From Pempheris klunzingeri (Eukaryota; Chordata; Actinopteri; Acropomatiformes; Pempheridae), in contig NC_092019.1 of the NCBI RefSeq assembly GCF_042242105.1, positions 22,186,828-22,250,827 of the forward strand: DNA of 64,000 nt, given 5' to 3'. Below the pieces are notes generated by a model. The model was not told where the DNA came from, made no database searches, and was given only the letters and a program-made list of their open reading frames with translations. Within the stretch, counting starts at the first letter, position 1; every line of letters begins with the position of its first letter. The position numbers and the translations under genes are program-made. Positions 38,958-51,630 of the stretch are shown here, piece by piece.

Positions 38958-39466
38958 GGACGACGCAGCTCACACCTGAGCAGGACGACATGAGAGAGGA
39001 ACCCAAACGTGCGAGAAAACACACACACACACACCATCCAGGATGCACCCGCGCTGACCCGTCTGAAATGATGGTGGTATGACGCTATGGTTCATTTTTA
39101 TAAAGGCATTAAGATTTTGTCTTTGTTGCATTCCTCCTTAGAAATGGACAAAACATAAGGGTAAACTAACTCTTCTGAATGGAAAGGGTTGGTATTGTAT
39201 TTTGCCAAGAATTTCATGAATATACTGATGACACAATGTATTGAAACCAAGTTTTTTTTTTTTTTGTAAGTACTTTGTTTGATAGTGCCTATTGTAAAAA
39301 AACAGTCATAACCTTTACTGTTTGAGTAATGTAACGGTTTTCTAACTGTTTTTTCTTCATAGGTTGAAACTGCAGTTATCACATTCATGACCTGACATTT
39401 GTAAAAGAAAAGTTGTACAGAATGACTGTCGTGTAGCAAAATAACATTTACTTATGATGTAAAGCA

Positions 39467-39472
39467 AATAAA
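39467..39472 (+). terminator. fli1b poly(A) signal
   Basis: AATAAA about 510 bases beyond the fli1b stop codon, the first strong signal on the coding strand. Confidence 0.6.
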
Positions 39473-39565
39473 TGATGCTTATACCTGAAAATGAACTCCT
39501 GTGAATTTTATCATTTATAGGTTCTGGATAAAAACTTTTTGAACTGTTTGACAAGTTTGGACTTT

Positions 39566-39680
39566 GCTAAAGGAATAGTTCAACATTTAGAGAACTTTGA
39601 GATGTGCTTTTTTGCTTTCTTGCCAAGAGTTAAATGAGAAGATTGATATAGATTCAACATTGTGAGTGACACATGAAGGC
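39566..39680. repeat. Dispersed teleost repeat (ggaatagttcaacatt type)
   Basis: Begins AAAGGAATAGTTCAACATTT and continues through AAATGAGAAGATTGATATAG, a high-copy fish repeat. Other copies in this window: 53888-53995, 56875-57115 (the longest, with CTACAGCCAGCAGCTGGTTAG) and, reversed, 59335-59475. Confidence 0.6.
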
Positions 39681-39839
39681 AATCCAGCTGCACCATTAGT
39701 AACTTTTTCAACCGTGTAACAGACAATTGCATAAAAAAAGAACATTAACACAAACCACTAGATTATTGCTGTGAGCTTGTTAGGAATCATGTAATGAGCC
39801 ACCCAGACTGAACTTATCACTGTACATACAAACGCCAAC

Positions 39840-39845
39840 TTTATT
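39840..39845 (-). terminator. zp3-like poly(A) signal overlapping stop codon
   Basis: The minus strand reads GAC AAA TAA AGT at the end of the frame, so AATAAA contains the TAA stop (39841-39843). Very short 3' UTRs with the signal at or near the stop are known for vertebrate zona pellucida genes. Confidence 0.7.
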
Positions 39846-42837
39846 TGTCAAAAGCAAAGATTTCTTCAAATATTGTGTGAGGTCCTGTGACCTCCTCCTC
39901 CTCCTCCTCAACAACAGCTGAGCCCTTCACCTGCCTCTCTTCCACGTCAACCCACTTCACTCCTCCGCCTCCCGACAGCCACTTCGACTCCTTCACTTGA
40001 CCCATCAGAGACGCTCTAATCGCTTCGGGCTGTGAAGTCGTCCACCAGTCAGTCACCTCTCTGGTCATCACTGGTTTGTGTGTTGCTGCGGTGGTGGTGG
40101 AGAGCGTCTTCCTCTTTGGGGTTGTGGTGGGTTTCACTTCAGGCTGTATCCTCCACGACCTGGTGCTGATTACTTTAGACGCTAGAAATGTTGAGTTTTT
40201 AATATTAGAATACAAATTGTTTCAAATTTTGCAGTGCAAACTCACTATTAAAAAATACTCCAGTTTACAGGTCACATATGTTTCTCAAAATTGCATAAAA
40301 AGCAGTAAAAACATTGTGACTCTCACAGCGAGTTCCTGAAAAGGAGCTGCAGTTGGAGTCGCAGCAGGTGCACACCGAGTCTTCTCCATAGAGCTCAACC
40401 CATCTGAAAAAAAAAAACAGTGATGAGAGTTCATCCATTTTGTGCCAAGAATTATACAGAATGTTTGAGCTTCAATTTCTTTATGGAAAAAAAAACCCCA
40501 AAAACTGTACCTTCTCGCTTTTGCGTCGTAGTTGCAGGACTTGGTTGTAGGTGTGGGCACAGAACTGCCCACAGACATGGTGCAGTGCATGTTAAGCTGC
40601 TACAGGAGATCAGAGTCCAAGATCCTCCGTAAGTTAATGCTCTACAGTCTTTAAGCATGGCAATTTCTAACAAAAGACCTCCACCAGAAACAGTAAAAAA
40701 AGGAAAGCATCTCTGCTCACCCGGCCTGTAATCCCCCTGAACAAGAAGGCATCCACAGAGAATCTCACAGCATTGTTTTTGTATGGGAGGAATCTGGAGT
40801 GCTTGTGCTTGCTTTCAACCATACACCTTTATCAGAGGGAGAGAAATCCTGACCATAAAACTTATGCTAGTTGGTTTATACTTCAGATCTTCCTTTTTTT
40901 GTGTGAGAGTGAGGTGTTCATCACCCAAAGTTTTTCACGACTGGAAACTGAGGCGTGGACGCGTGGGACGTCTCGGGAGTCACGTAACACGAGTGCAGGT
41001 ACAGCCTTTTGTCTCGGGACATGGACGGAGCCTCGGCCTGAAAGTACATGGGCTTCCCCAGCACGTAATGATCTGACGGAGAAAGCCGCTCCCACTGAGC
41101 TGAAAGACAGACGGGTCAGACAGTGAGACAACAGCAACGGCAGCAGCCTCCAGATTCACTTGAAAAGACGCTTCTAGCTTTCCTAAAGTCAAATACGAGC
41201 ACGTGGTGATTTTAAAATAGTTTTGTGGTGACATTCAAGAACTGAGACACATGATACTGAATAAAATGTTAGATCCTAAATTTATACAGAAACCTTTAAT
41301 CACTTTTACACTTTTAATTACAGAAATATTTCATGCTGTCATTGGCCACAGGAACTAAGTAATGCAAAATAATAGGTTTTTCGATTGACTTCTTTTTTAG
41401 GTGGTGGTGTGATGAGGTGGGTGCTGGTAGTAATAAATATATTTTCAGGTTTTACCATTTCGTGGAGTCAGAATGACTTTTGCTCTGTTCAGTGGTTTGA
41501 AGACCTTGCGCATCCTCATCTTCGGTATGTAGCCGATTTTGTAGGAGTATTGGTACCTAAACAGTTAAATACATTGTCAAGATTTTTAAATAATCTTTCA
41601 TAAAGAACTTGGTGCAGTACGAATTCTGGTCTGGTCGTACCTGTTATAGTAACATGTAACCGGCAGGGCGAAGGGCACAGCTCGCCTGATTGGTCCTTGG
41701 ACCCTCGGTGGGTCATAATGTAGGATGTTTGAATAGACCACCTGGTTATTACTGATCTGCAAAGAAACTATTTGCTTAAAAGAGTCTACATCTGTGTCAT
41801 TAGCTTCGGCTGTATTTAGTTACAATCCTAAATATTGGGGACAAGGTGAAACTTTGACCTGATGATGGTGCTGCATGAAAAGTCTGTTTATCCTCAGGGG
41901 GAAATTAATGTGCGCCAAAATTCATGGTAATCCATCCAATAGTCATGGACAGTAGGGCTACATGTGTCAGTCATAGTTATGGATTATTTTTTTGGTCTAT
42001 ACAACATTAGGGGGAGAATAAGAAAATGCCCATCTCAATGTCCAAAAGCCTAAAGTGACTTGATCAAATATTTTCTTTTGCCAAGTCCCAACGTTAGTAA
42101 TATTACACTGACTATAATGTGAGATCAAGAAAAGCAATGTAGCTCACATGAGAGCCTGAAACTGATTTTTTTTTTTTTGGCAGTTTTGCTTGAAAATGAC
42201 TTAAATGATCGTCAAAACGGCTCAAGTTGAGACACTTCCCTCAAACCCACAACTGTCAGCCTCGTGGTGGCGCTAGAGGGAAAGTCGTGGACGAGAGACG
42301 GTGAGGTGTATTAGTTTGGACCAAAGGGAGGGCTGACAGCCATGCTGGGAGGCTCACCGTGCTTTTGGTTCCACACATGCCAATGTCATATTCAAAGTAG
42401 ATGTAGTCCCTCGTAGATTTAGAGGCCCGGCACGCCCCCAGTTGGAGCCGAGGCTGTGGCTCCCCGGCGCCCAGGATGCTCCGCTGCACCTCAACCAGCA
42501 TCTTGTTCCTCCTGCACGAAGTCCTCACGGAAACACCCGAAGCTCTGAGCGGGCCGGCGGCGGGCCGAACCGGGAGCAGCACTCCGCGGACGGACTCCGG
42601 TATAGGCTCCTGCCCGGTGCCTCTGGCCGGAGAGAGACGCTCCTTGTCCACGAGCGGCAGCCTCGAGTCCACAAACATGGGGAGGTGGAGGAAAGGCGGC
42701 GGGAGAGTCGTAGTTTGTCTGCGGGAAACTTTAGTCATCACCTGGGCTGTTGGTTGGAAAGCCTCAAAGCTCGGTACTGACCCTCCGCCGGTGGAGGACA
42801 ACAGCGGCAGCACGAAGACCAGAGAAAGGTAAACCAT
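39841..42837 (-). CDS. zp3: ZP3-family egg-coat glycoprotein
   Basis: ZP3 proteins polymerise into the egg envelope. Coding exons (minus): 42358-42837, 41641-41756, 41456-41556, 40925-41099, 40721-40826, 40511-40599, 40327-40403 and 39841-40181. All introns are GT-AG with matching phases; 494 residues. A signal peptide (MVYLSLVFVLPLL) precedes a Pro-rich stretch. The ZP module starts near Cys108: VEVQRSILGAG, LQLGAC, FEYDIGMCGT; then VTCYYNRYQY, YFQAEAP, LYLHSCYVTP, GCMVESKHKHSRFLP, VRFSVDAFLF, MHCTMSV and SCNYDAKARRWVELYG, with CTCCDSNC closing it. Exon order and the eight-exon layout match the ZP3 type. The C-terminal 112 residues are Thr/Lys-rich with a run of seven Glu or similar acidic residues. 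No transmembrane segment and no clean RxKR furin site is visible. Which of the fish zp3 paralogues (zp3a-f) this is cannot be said. Confidence 0.92.
41845..42290. repeat. Dispersed teleost repeat, broken copy
   Basis: Two blocks of the repeat described at 36970-37400: TTTGACCTGATGATGGTGCT with AATCCATCCAATAGTCATGG, and later GTGGTGGCGCTAGAGG. Both lie in zp3-like intron 1. Confidence 0.5.
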
Positions 42838-44755
42838 GCCCGGAGCTCTGGCTCAGCTTAGCAACAAGTTTAACTCGTATTTTAAGATTCAGAATGAAAA
42901 CTTCAGAGTCCAATCACTGATGGTGGTCTCCTCAGTTGGAGCCAAATCAGCAGCACCTGCTGGTGAAAAGGACGCAGGCAGAAACAAAATGGCGCCTCTC
43001 GCTGGTGCCTTGAGGCAAAGCAGGTTTCTCCTCACAGGTGTGATGTTCACGTGCACCCAGCTCTGCTCTGTCAGCTGCACAGCTACAACACAACAAGTGG
43101 CCTGATTGAGTTTTACTGCACAGACCATTTTCAGGAAACACCAGAGATGGCTGCTCTCCATTTAGGTGAACGGAGCTGTAATCAGTGGTGGAGAGGTACT
43201 TTTCCTTAAATGAAATGAATTAACTTGAAAGTATCAGCATCAAAATATACTTATAGTACCAATACTTAAAGGACTGAATAATGTATATTATGACTGGATC
43301 ACAATTATTGATGCATCTATATGTACATGACTTTAAAGTTGCAGATTACTTCATATACTGCTGTATAGCTTGTGAAGTCTAGTTTAACCTGTAGTAATGC
43401 ATCATAATTAATGTGTTGATTTATGTTTTGCATTGATGATCTGAATGTGTAAAGTCACTAAAGTTGTAAAACATGTGGCGGTGGAGTGGAGTGGGGTAAC
43501 AAAGGACAATGTTTCCCTCGAAGTGGAAGCATAGAACAGCAGAAAATGAAGATACTCAGGTTCAAGCACCTCAAAAGTACAGCACTTGAGTAAATGTTCT
43601 TTCAACCACTGGCAAAGATTAATGTCATGTGTAGCACCAGTGAAAGCCTGTGACAAAGGGTTAAAGGGCATTCAATTATATAAATGAGTAAATACTAAAA
43701 TAAAGTTAACTTCTGCTCAGATGTATATAAACACATTACGTGTAAAAGTTTATTCTGGTTTATTGGATTCTTTAAAGATCGGCTACTTTACAGTTAGTTG
43801 GTTAGTTGCTAAGTTAGTTGACTTTTGACTTGAACATGACTGCACAGAGCAAACATACAAAAAAAATACTTTTACACAATTACATGAAAACGTCAGGTCC
43901 AAACAATAGTTCTCATTCAATTCTGCCACATAAATAAAACGACCAACAAACAGCATGGTAATGCTCCCACATTGCAGGCGTGCAACATAATGACACTGTT
44001 GTGTCTGTGCTCATGAGCGGTGGCCTACGGTCATGTGAGTCATGCTCAAATTTAACACGGCTCACATGAGAGTTTGAGGACGTGTCGGTACGTGCCCCTC
44101 ATTCTGTGGGCCAGCTTAAAGATAAGGCTGTTTGTATACGGTGTGTGAACAATTCATTCAGGGTTTAGGTAACAATATTTCTCCTATTTGCACATATTTT
44201 TTTCATATAATAATCTCCTCTCCATCATTATCGATATAATCTGCCACTTCCATCACTTTTGGAGTGTTCACATAATCCTGAAGTGATGTGGTCACACGTA
44301 TGCAGCTAAAGCACCATTTGATTTCATTTGTTTGAATCACTGAAAACGACCTCATCTCCTCATACTGAACTCTGCGACTGCTGCCTACTCTGCGACACGT
44401 AGTACATATTTGCATACAAATTGTAAAGCAGTCTGGGCCAACCGTGACTGATGAGGTGGATATAGGTAAATATCACCATTTGTATAAAATGATCACGTCA
44501 CGGGAGCAAAAACTAAACATGTGTTACACTAATCTCCACTGACCCCTCCAAAAACAGCTCTCGACGTCTTTAGATGTTGGTAGCAGTAGTCAGAGGGAAA
44601 TATGAATTCACACTCATGGTAAAACAAAGCACAGGTTAGTGCATCACTAAAACACGTTGAGTACACTGTCAGTCCATTAGAGGGCAGGAGAGGCATCTCC
44701 GCTTCATGCACGCCAGACTAGTTCTCTTCCATAATGCTGTAATATTTTTTTCTAT
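42838..44755. other. zp3-like upstream region and Ly6 3' flank
   Basis: No gene is seen. The zp3-like promoter should lie just above 42837. Contains an AGTA-type repeat fragment at 43180-43275. The Ly6 3' UTR probably occupies the upper part. Confidence 0.55.
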
Positions 44756-45516
44756 TCACCAAACTGAGTACGAGAGAAGTAGTGTGAGCAATGTGCCGGT
44801 CCAGTAGGGGCCAGCAGGCTTTGCAGCTCCGTTGCACAGGTGTGTGTTGCAGCATTCATTGGTGAAGGTGAAGTTGAGCCCCATGGTGTATTTTTCACCA
44901 GTGAGTCCACACATGGCGGGCAGGATGCAGCTCTTCTCATACAACACCACGCGGAAGTCTCCTGAAAATCAACAAGTTCACCAGAAAGATTCGGTTTGGG
45001 AAAGACTCGCTCACAAAACAGCCCGCACTGACTCATCTCCCCTCCCCGTGCCTGGAGCTGCCTTTCTCGGTTCTTTTTCTCAGTTTTGATTCATTTACAT
45101 CTCGCTCAGTGACATGAGGCGCCCTCACCTTTCTGGCCCACAGCTCTGCTGGACAGACAGACCTGCCCCGGTGGACACTTGAGGGGGAATCTGATGCAGT
45201 CCAGAGGCGAGATGGCCGGGAACACACACGTGTAACAGAAGAGGGGAACTGAAATGCAGACATGTTGGTTACAACCTCAAGTGGCTTTAAAGTGGTTTTG
45301 CGTTATACTACATTAAATGTTTTTGTTTGGAGTTGTTGTTGTTGTTGTTGGATATCATGATGGACACTTTTTTAATGTTTTCTAGAGCAAACGATCAATC
45401 GAGAAAATAATCGGCCGATTAATCCGTAAACAAAAATAATTGTTAGATGCAGCCTCACACTTACCCACAGCTGGAAGTAAACAAAGGAGGAGCAGAGGGC
45501 AAACCAGCTTCGACAT
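44756..45516 (-). CDS. GPI-anchored Ly6/uPAR-domain protein
   Basis: A small secreted or membrane-anchored three-finger protein. Exons (minus): 45465-45516, 45129-45248 and 44756-44961, GT-AG, all phase 1; 125 residues. Exon 1 is a signal peptide (MSKLVCPLLLLCLLPAV). The domain has the full set of ten cysteines: FCYTC, LDC, LKC, QVC, EKSC, PAMC, ECCNTHLCN, the last being the family signature. A hydrophobic tail (LLTLLLSYSVW) after a Gly/Ala-rich spacer indicates a GPI-anchor signal. One Asn-x-Thr site (NFTFT) is visible. The three-exon layout and spacing resemble Spaca4 and the fish egg protein Bouncer, but many Ly6 genes share these features, so no symbol is given. It sits between zp3-like and tektl1 on the same strand. 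Confidence 0.87.
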
Positions 45517-47064
45517 TACTGACTCCGCTTCTGTCTCAGGGGGGAAAATACTCTTCTTCAGCTTTCAGCGTCTCCTCTTTTTCGTTATTTCCTAGAGCAA
45601 ACCAGCTGCCTTTATCTTCAACTCAAGAGACCTGCTGAAGTCTCTGTCTCTCTGACTTGAAGTCAGTTTCCGATCAGCTTTGTCCAGGCTTTCCCAGCTT
45701 CCTCAGCCGGCCCAGCTGCAGAGATCTGAAGGTAAATCTCCTCTGCTTTCTCTTGATATTCCAAGAATCTCCACAGTCCAATACTTATGATTCAATAAGG
45801 CTGTTAGCCTAATTGTGACAGCCGTGCTTTTACAGCTGCAAAGGCTAACCGTCCGGCAGAGAATGGCACCATTCAGATTAAGAGAATCTTTGTTAGGAAA
45901 CTACACTCTAATTTAGAGTTAAAATCTGTATAAATGCATCATTTTATGTCCCTTTATACCATGTTTTTTTTTTTTAAGAGTGGCATGTTGCATGGTGTAA
46001 CAAGGCAGGTTTATTAAATCACAGCTTATCTCTTAATGAAAGACGTTGAGTTTGTTGGGAGGGCTGTCAAGTGACCTGCAGTCCCATGACTGACATGATT
46101 AAGTGTTTTGAACTTTATGGAAAATATCTTAACTTCACAGGTCTTTAAAACTGTTTTGATTTACAATGAAAGGCAGTTTAAGAGTTTCTATCTTAGAATC
46201 AACTTTAATACTTAAATACTAGTTTCATAGTGATATTTAATAATAGTTTAATAAGTAAATAAATGGTCATCAATGGGAAATCTGATAATCTTGTTAGATA
46301 AGGTAATTACATGAAACATATCACTATGAAGTCTCATTTTCTCTCTTACTATTTCTGACATATAGAAGGCCATTGTTCCTATCATGATCACTGCAGTAAA
46401 GATAACTGAATTAGACCACAATGAAAAAAGGAAATCTTGGCATTTCTTTTAACACTGAAATAACAGTTGGTGTTTGATTTAGTCTGCCACATATTAAGTA
46501 CAGGCCACTCCTAATACTTTACTGCATTTGTTTAAGCTTTCTTAAATTACCCGAGACAACAAATTCAGCTGCGCTTTCTCTCTCAGCAGGAAGTGTAACG
46601 TTTTCAACTTTAACTTTAATTAGTTTCATTTCTAGACATTAAAATGTCACAAACAATCACAGTCTGCATTCCAGTTCATCCCAAAGCTGTTGGACGGAGT
46701 TGAGGTCAAGGCTGTGTGCTGGTCATTCACATTCATCCTCACCAAATGGTGAGAAAGCAGTTCTTTATGGACCTGAACTTGTGCAACTGTGCAGCTGACT
46801 GAAACAGGAAAGGGCCTCATAGCTGGAGGTACATTATTCCCTTAGAAAATAAATGTCTTTAATTGGAATTTAAGAGTCAATCCAAAACCATGCAAGCAAG
46901 AGAACATGGGTATCCATATACTTTTGGCCACATCATCTAGCTTCTAGCTCATGTAGCTCCTTTGATTAATCCTGAACCCGCACATTTTGCACATGGCTGC
47001 TCTCTATATGTCACAACACACTTAAGACCATCAGCAGCTCTCTAATTGCATGCTCGCTTCAGCT
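45517..47064. other. Ly6 upstream region and tektl1 3' flank
   Basis: No gene is seen. Holds the presumed Ly6 promoter near 45517-45730 and a degenerate Tc1-like fragment at 46660-46940. Confidence 0.55.
46660..46940 (-). mobile_element. Degenerate Tc1-like fragment
   Basis: Reversed Tc1-type transposase sequence: GCATTCCAGTTCATCCCAAA, GGAGTTGAGGTCAAGGCTG, GAAACAGGAAAGGGCC, ending with the terminal-repeat remnant ATACTTTTGGCCACAT near 46918-46933. It belongs to the same general group as the element at 9331-10251. Much is deleted. Confidence 0.65.
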
Positions 47065-50000
47065 CTACTGAGCACAAGACAGGGGGAGCTGGCTTCTGCA
47101 CGCCACCTGCTGGAGGAAAGAAGGCATGGCTCGCTTGTCGACCTGCTGGCGCCTCATGCGGACGACGGCTGCGTCCACCTGCGCTGCTGCTCTCTTGCCG
47201 TGGTGGTCGTTCAGCAGCCGCAGACAGGCGCGCTGCAGCCTCGCCAGCTCACCCTCAGAGGACGTTACACATCGCCTCAGCACCGCACTGCCCTGAGAGA
47301 CGCACAGGAAACACATTTAGTCTGCTTAGGTTTGGTTTGTTTCAGACACTCAGCAGATGACAAAAGGGGGAGGTGAGTGTCAAACCACTGAATGCTTCTT
47401 TAATATATGGTGTGAACATCTGCCAGCATATTTGAATTTGAACAGATCCTGGTACGCACTGTGTTTGTCTTAATTTTCACGCAGCAGGAGAGAAGCTCCT
47501 ACTATGTTTCATGAAAGGTAACTTTCCTTAGATCTAACTAAGTGAAAGATACAGTGGAATGATGAACCTCTACTCCTCACCTTTATTCAAGTCCGTCTAT
47601 GTGCTTGGGGCTCCTCTTAAAAACTTAAACTATCTTGAAAGGATTTGCAGGCACAAAGACATTTGGAATGGGTTCAGTGGATCACCTCTGCTGATTGATA
47701 AAGCTGTCAGCTACAACTCAGAACCCCATAATGAAGTATGAAGATTTCTGACACCATCATCTATGAGAGTATTTGAACATACATGGACAGACATTTTGGG
47801 AGCAGTGAGCACCTGTATGAGATGAGCAGCCTCAGATAACTGTGTCCCAGGGTGTCTCTGATAAACCTGCACCAGAGGCCGGTTGAGTTTCTCTCTGGAC
47901 AGGACGTCACCGCTGTACTCTGGACCCTGTAAGACAGAATCGGCACATTGTCACTGAAACGCATATGAATTTACTGATCCTACTCCACACACGCACCAAC
48001 CTGCAATCTGCCGTGGCTGTGACGAATGCAGTTAATTTCCCTCTGCTTGCGAAACATGGCCTGCCTGGTGGCTGCAGACATCACAGTCAGGTTTTGCTAA
48101 AAACAAATGAGAATTGAATAGTTGTATTATTCTGTTCTATTATTCAGGTCACAATGACGGCAGAGTATTTCTGTTTTGCATGCAAAGATGATTCACACGG
48201 TGCTGTATCTGCGTCTACCTCCAGACTGACTGTCTCGGCCACTTTTTTCACCAGGCTGTCGTTGACGGTGCAGTGAACAGCTTTCTGCCTGCTGATGGCA
48301 CTGGTCAGCAGCTCCCTGATGTTTTTCCTCAGCAGCTGTGACTGACTGACTGTCAGAGTGGACGACTCTAAAACCTCCTTACTTTCTACAAGGAAACAAA
48401 TCAGTGATTCCATTTAAACAAGCTTTGGTGGACTTTTTCCCCCAGAGGTCACAAGAACAGTGAGATGTTTCATCTTAAAGTAACCCTCACTGCTTCTCCT
48501 GTTAGTAACAGTAACAGTTACTCGGCCTGTTGTGAGACATATTAATAGATGGCTACTAATGCATGTGTCAGAATTACAGTACATTAGAAATGAATTAGAC
48601 TCTGGCCACAATATTTTCTGTACATGCTGGAGATTAAAAAAAAAACACTCAAACATTGTAGTAAACTCCTTTCTTCAGTCATACTTAAATACAAATACTG
48701 ATATTCCCATATTGGATCCAGCATTTGGCACATGGCACCTCTTTCAATTTTTCAGCTACTATTATTTGTAGTCATGTTTTGTTAATAGATTATTTTCTGT
48801 TTGTGTGTTTGTCTACACACACACACACACACACATCTACATTGGATGTGTGTAAAACAACGCTTCTTCCTCTGTTTGTCTTTTCTCCCTGAGAGCTGTT
48901 CTTCCTGCTCCAGCAGCAGGTTCGCCTGCAGGGACGGATGCAGTTTGACTTTGTGTGCCGAGTGTACCGGGTGTAAAGGGGCTGATGGGGTCTGGTTTGA
49001 CGAAGGTCTGAGCAGCACTGCGGGGTCCTCCAGCAGAACCGCTGTGAGGCAGCAGCTCCAGGACACGGGCCCTCTCACCGGCACAGTCCAGCAGCTGTCT
49101 GCTGCTCCGGCCCAGGGCCTGGAAGAGACAGACGGAGGACTTACACAGGACACACTGATTACTGACTAATCTGCCAAGTATTTTGTCATTTGCCTAAAGC
49201 CCAAGATCTTCAAATGTCGTGTCCAGAAACCAAATAATTTCATTTACAAAGAAAAGCTTCAAATTCTCCCAGTGAAAAAGATATAACCAGAAAATATTTA
49301 GTGCTTTCCCTTAAGATGAATCAATTATCACAATAGATCAACTAATTAATTAGTCGATCAAATATAATTGATCGACTAATCGTTTCAGCACTAGTACAAA
49401 TGGCAATGGGATTGCTGTAGATTCTGATGAAGTCCTCTGAAATGTCAAAACCTGCAGTTTTCAAGTTACCCAGCTTCACGTTTCACATTTCTCTGATCGT
49501 CTCACTTTTCCGCCACCTGGAGGCCGACAGTTTTGGTTTTGAGTGAAATATCTGAACTGCTGCTGGATGGACTGACTGCCATCAAATTAAAGTTATTTAA
49601 GGCTCTCAGAGGATGAATCCAGATGACTTAAGCCATCCCCTGACTTTTCATCTAGCAGGAAACACATTTAGTCTGTAGACAGTCTGTAGACAGTCAGTCC
49701 TGTCACTTGGCCCATGAAATCACTTGCTTTTGTTTCATATATGAGCAGCAAATATGAAGTGGTGAGATTGGAGCGTGAAGGCTTCGGTGGTGCTCTTTTT
49801 CTTCCAGGACAGATGAAAGTAAAGCAAGTGGAACAGAGAGAGAGAGAGAGGGAAACAGAGTTGGTGCAGGAGGCTTTAGAGAAAAATGAGTCAAGCGATG
49901 AGGACAGAACAGTAACACTGTACTGCTGTAAATCACCTGTAGCTGGGTCAGTGTGTCCCTCAGTGCTCCCTCCAGATCCTGTTTCAGCTGGGCCAGCTCT

Positions 50001-51630
50001 CTTCTCTCACACGACAACAAGTAATCCGCACCATCTCTCTCCTGCAGCAGAGCAGACCTGTCAGCACACACACATCTCCTCTCCCCGACAAACAAAGTTC
50101 ACAATACAGAACTTAATGAAGTAATCCGCAGCCTGTTGTATCATTTACACCACGCCTGGTGTTGGATAACTCTGCAATGGCTGTGAAAGGATTTAAAAAT
50201 GATATCAGCAGCTCTTTGTCTGAATAAGACAAATGTAACATCAAACTTTAATGGGAGTTCAGGAGCCATTACATGCCTGTTCCTGCAGGCGAAAGCCCTA
50301 AATGTTTGCTGTGCAGGTGGCTGAATAATCCATTTCCTTTCACACTCAGGGTTGAATAGCGAGGATGGAGACCTGTATCAAACATCCACTTAATCTGCAC
50401 CGAAGCAGACGCCAGACTCGTCCCAGACTGCTTCTAATGTGAAACGCACCGTCTCAGCAGTGGACGGCCTCCTGGTCCTCCCCTCCGAGCTCCTCCTGTT
50501 GACCGTCAGATCGGCCCTGAGGCTGCGCAGCATCCTCTCCAGGTGACCCCTCTCCCTCTCCAGCTTGACGCCCTCCTGGGTCACCCTGCCGGCCCACCTG
50601 CGCAGCTGGCCCTCCACCTCCCGCACCCCCCGCATGTACTCGGAGGCCACGGCGGCGCTGGCCCCGGCACACTGCTCACGCAGGCTGGTAGGCGGGAACG
50701 GGGCCACAGAGGTCTTCTGGGAGCCACTTGGGAACTGTAGGAGAAAGTTAGATGTAAGAGTCACTGATGCAAAGAGGCCAAGTGCATTTACCAAAATACT
50801 GTTTTTGGTGTATTTGGGCTTTACTTAATGTTACTTTACAGAGTAAGATTTTATTTATCAATACAATGTTAAGCCTCTACAATAGTTAATGACTGAATTG
50901 CCCAACAGTACATGAAGCAGCCTTGTTGAAATGAGGACAACAGTAAAATGTTACTTATATGTTAAAGAATCTCTTAATCATCCAACAATATAATTTACAA
51001 CCAATGCTTTAACTCTCTGCATGGAGCCGCTCTGTATAATGAATACTTGTGATACTATAATTGATTACAGCTGTATTATCAGTAAAATATACTTCAGAGT
51101 TTTCAGTACAGGACTTTTACCTGTAACAATACATTTATACTGTGTGGATACTTTTACTCAAATAAAAGAAGTATGGGAAGTTAAATTATTTTTTTTTTAC
51201 TTTTTAACACGGCAAACGTTTCTGGTGTGGTTTTATTTATCATCGTCATAAAGAATATTAATCTGCAGATAACATGCTACATATTGTTTCTTCAGTTATT
51301 TGCTCCCTGTCCTCATCAGTTTTCTGGCAGCAGCCCTGTGTTTCTCACCGTGGCTCCTGTGGTTTGGGGCCTCTTAGTTTCGCACATGCAGTCACGACTC
51401 TCTCCGCACTCCTCCCCTGTGGTCCTATCAGCGCTGGTTCCCGCTGTGCCGTCTGTCTGCTTTGGGCTGAAACCGGCGCCGCAGCTCCGGGGCCGGCTGC
51501 AACTCTCGGCCCGTCCGGCCCGAGTCTGCCGCACCAGGCGCGCCGCCCGTCGGATGGAGCGGGCCGTCCCATCGCGCCAAGACTGCGGTCCGATGGTGAC
51601 AGAGCCGAGGGGCACAGAGTGGACCTGCAT
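47065..51630 (-). CDS. tektl1: Tektin-like protein 1 (CCDC105)
   Basis: A tektin-like coiled-coil protein; the mammalian protein is a filament inside sperm axonemal microtubules. Exons (minus): 51349-51630, 50450-50734, 49937-50041, 48968-49118, 48219-48385, 48001-48096, 47813-47926 and 47065-47292; 475 residues (human about 500). Strongest family evidence is [20 protein letters not shown] near the C-terminus, matching the corresponding CCDC105 segment, and [14 protein letters not shown] preceding a long helix. Middle exons are heptad-rich ([36 protein letters not shown]). Phases agree at every junction. The exon-4 donor (G then GTACAC) is weak, chosen because it restores frame to the next exon. 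The start [14 protein letters not shown] is the first ATG of the Arg-rich first exon; an overlapping longer frame upstream in another phase was rejected. Confidence 0.85.
49330..49400. repeat. MITE end fragment
   Basis: ACTAATTAATTAGTCGATC followed by TTGATCGACTAATCGTTTCA forms an imperfect palindrome resembling the ends of the local MITE family. It lies in a tektl1 intron. Confidence 0.45.

Larger units (their letters stand above)
38958..39839 (+). other. fli1b 3' UTR and convergent gap to zp3
   Basis: fli1b (plus) and the zp3-like gene (minus) converge here. The first 530 bases are the fli1b 3' UTR, ending near the AATAAA at 39467. The remainder holds a dispersed repeat at 39566-39680. Confidence 0.65.
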
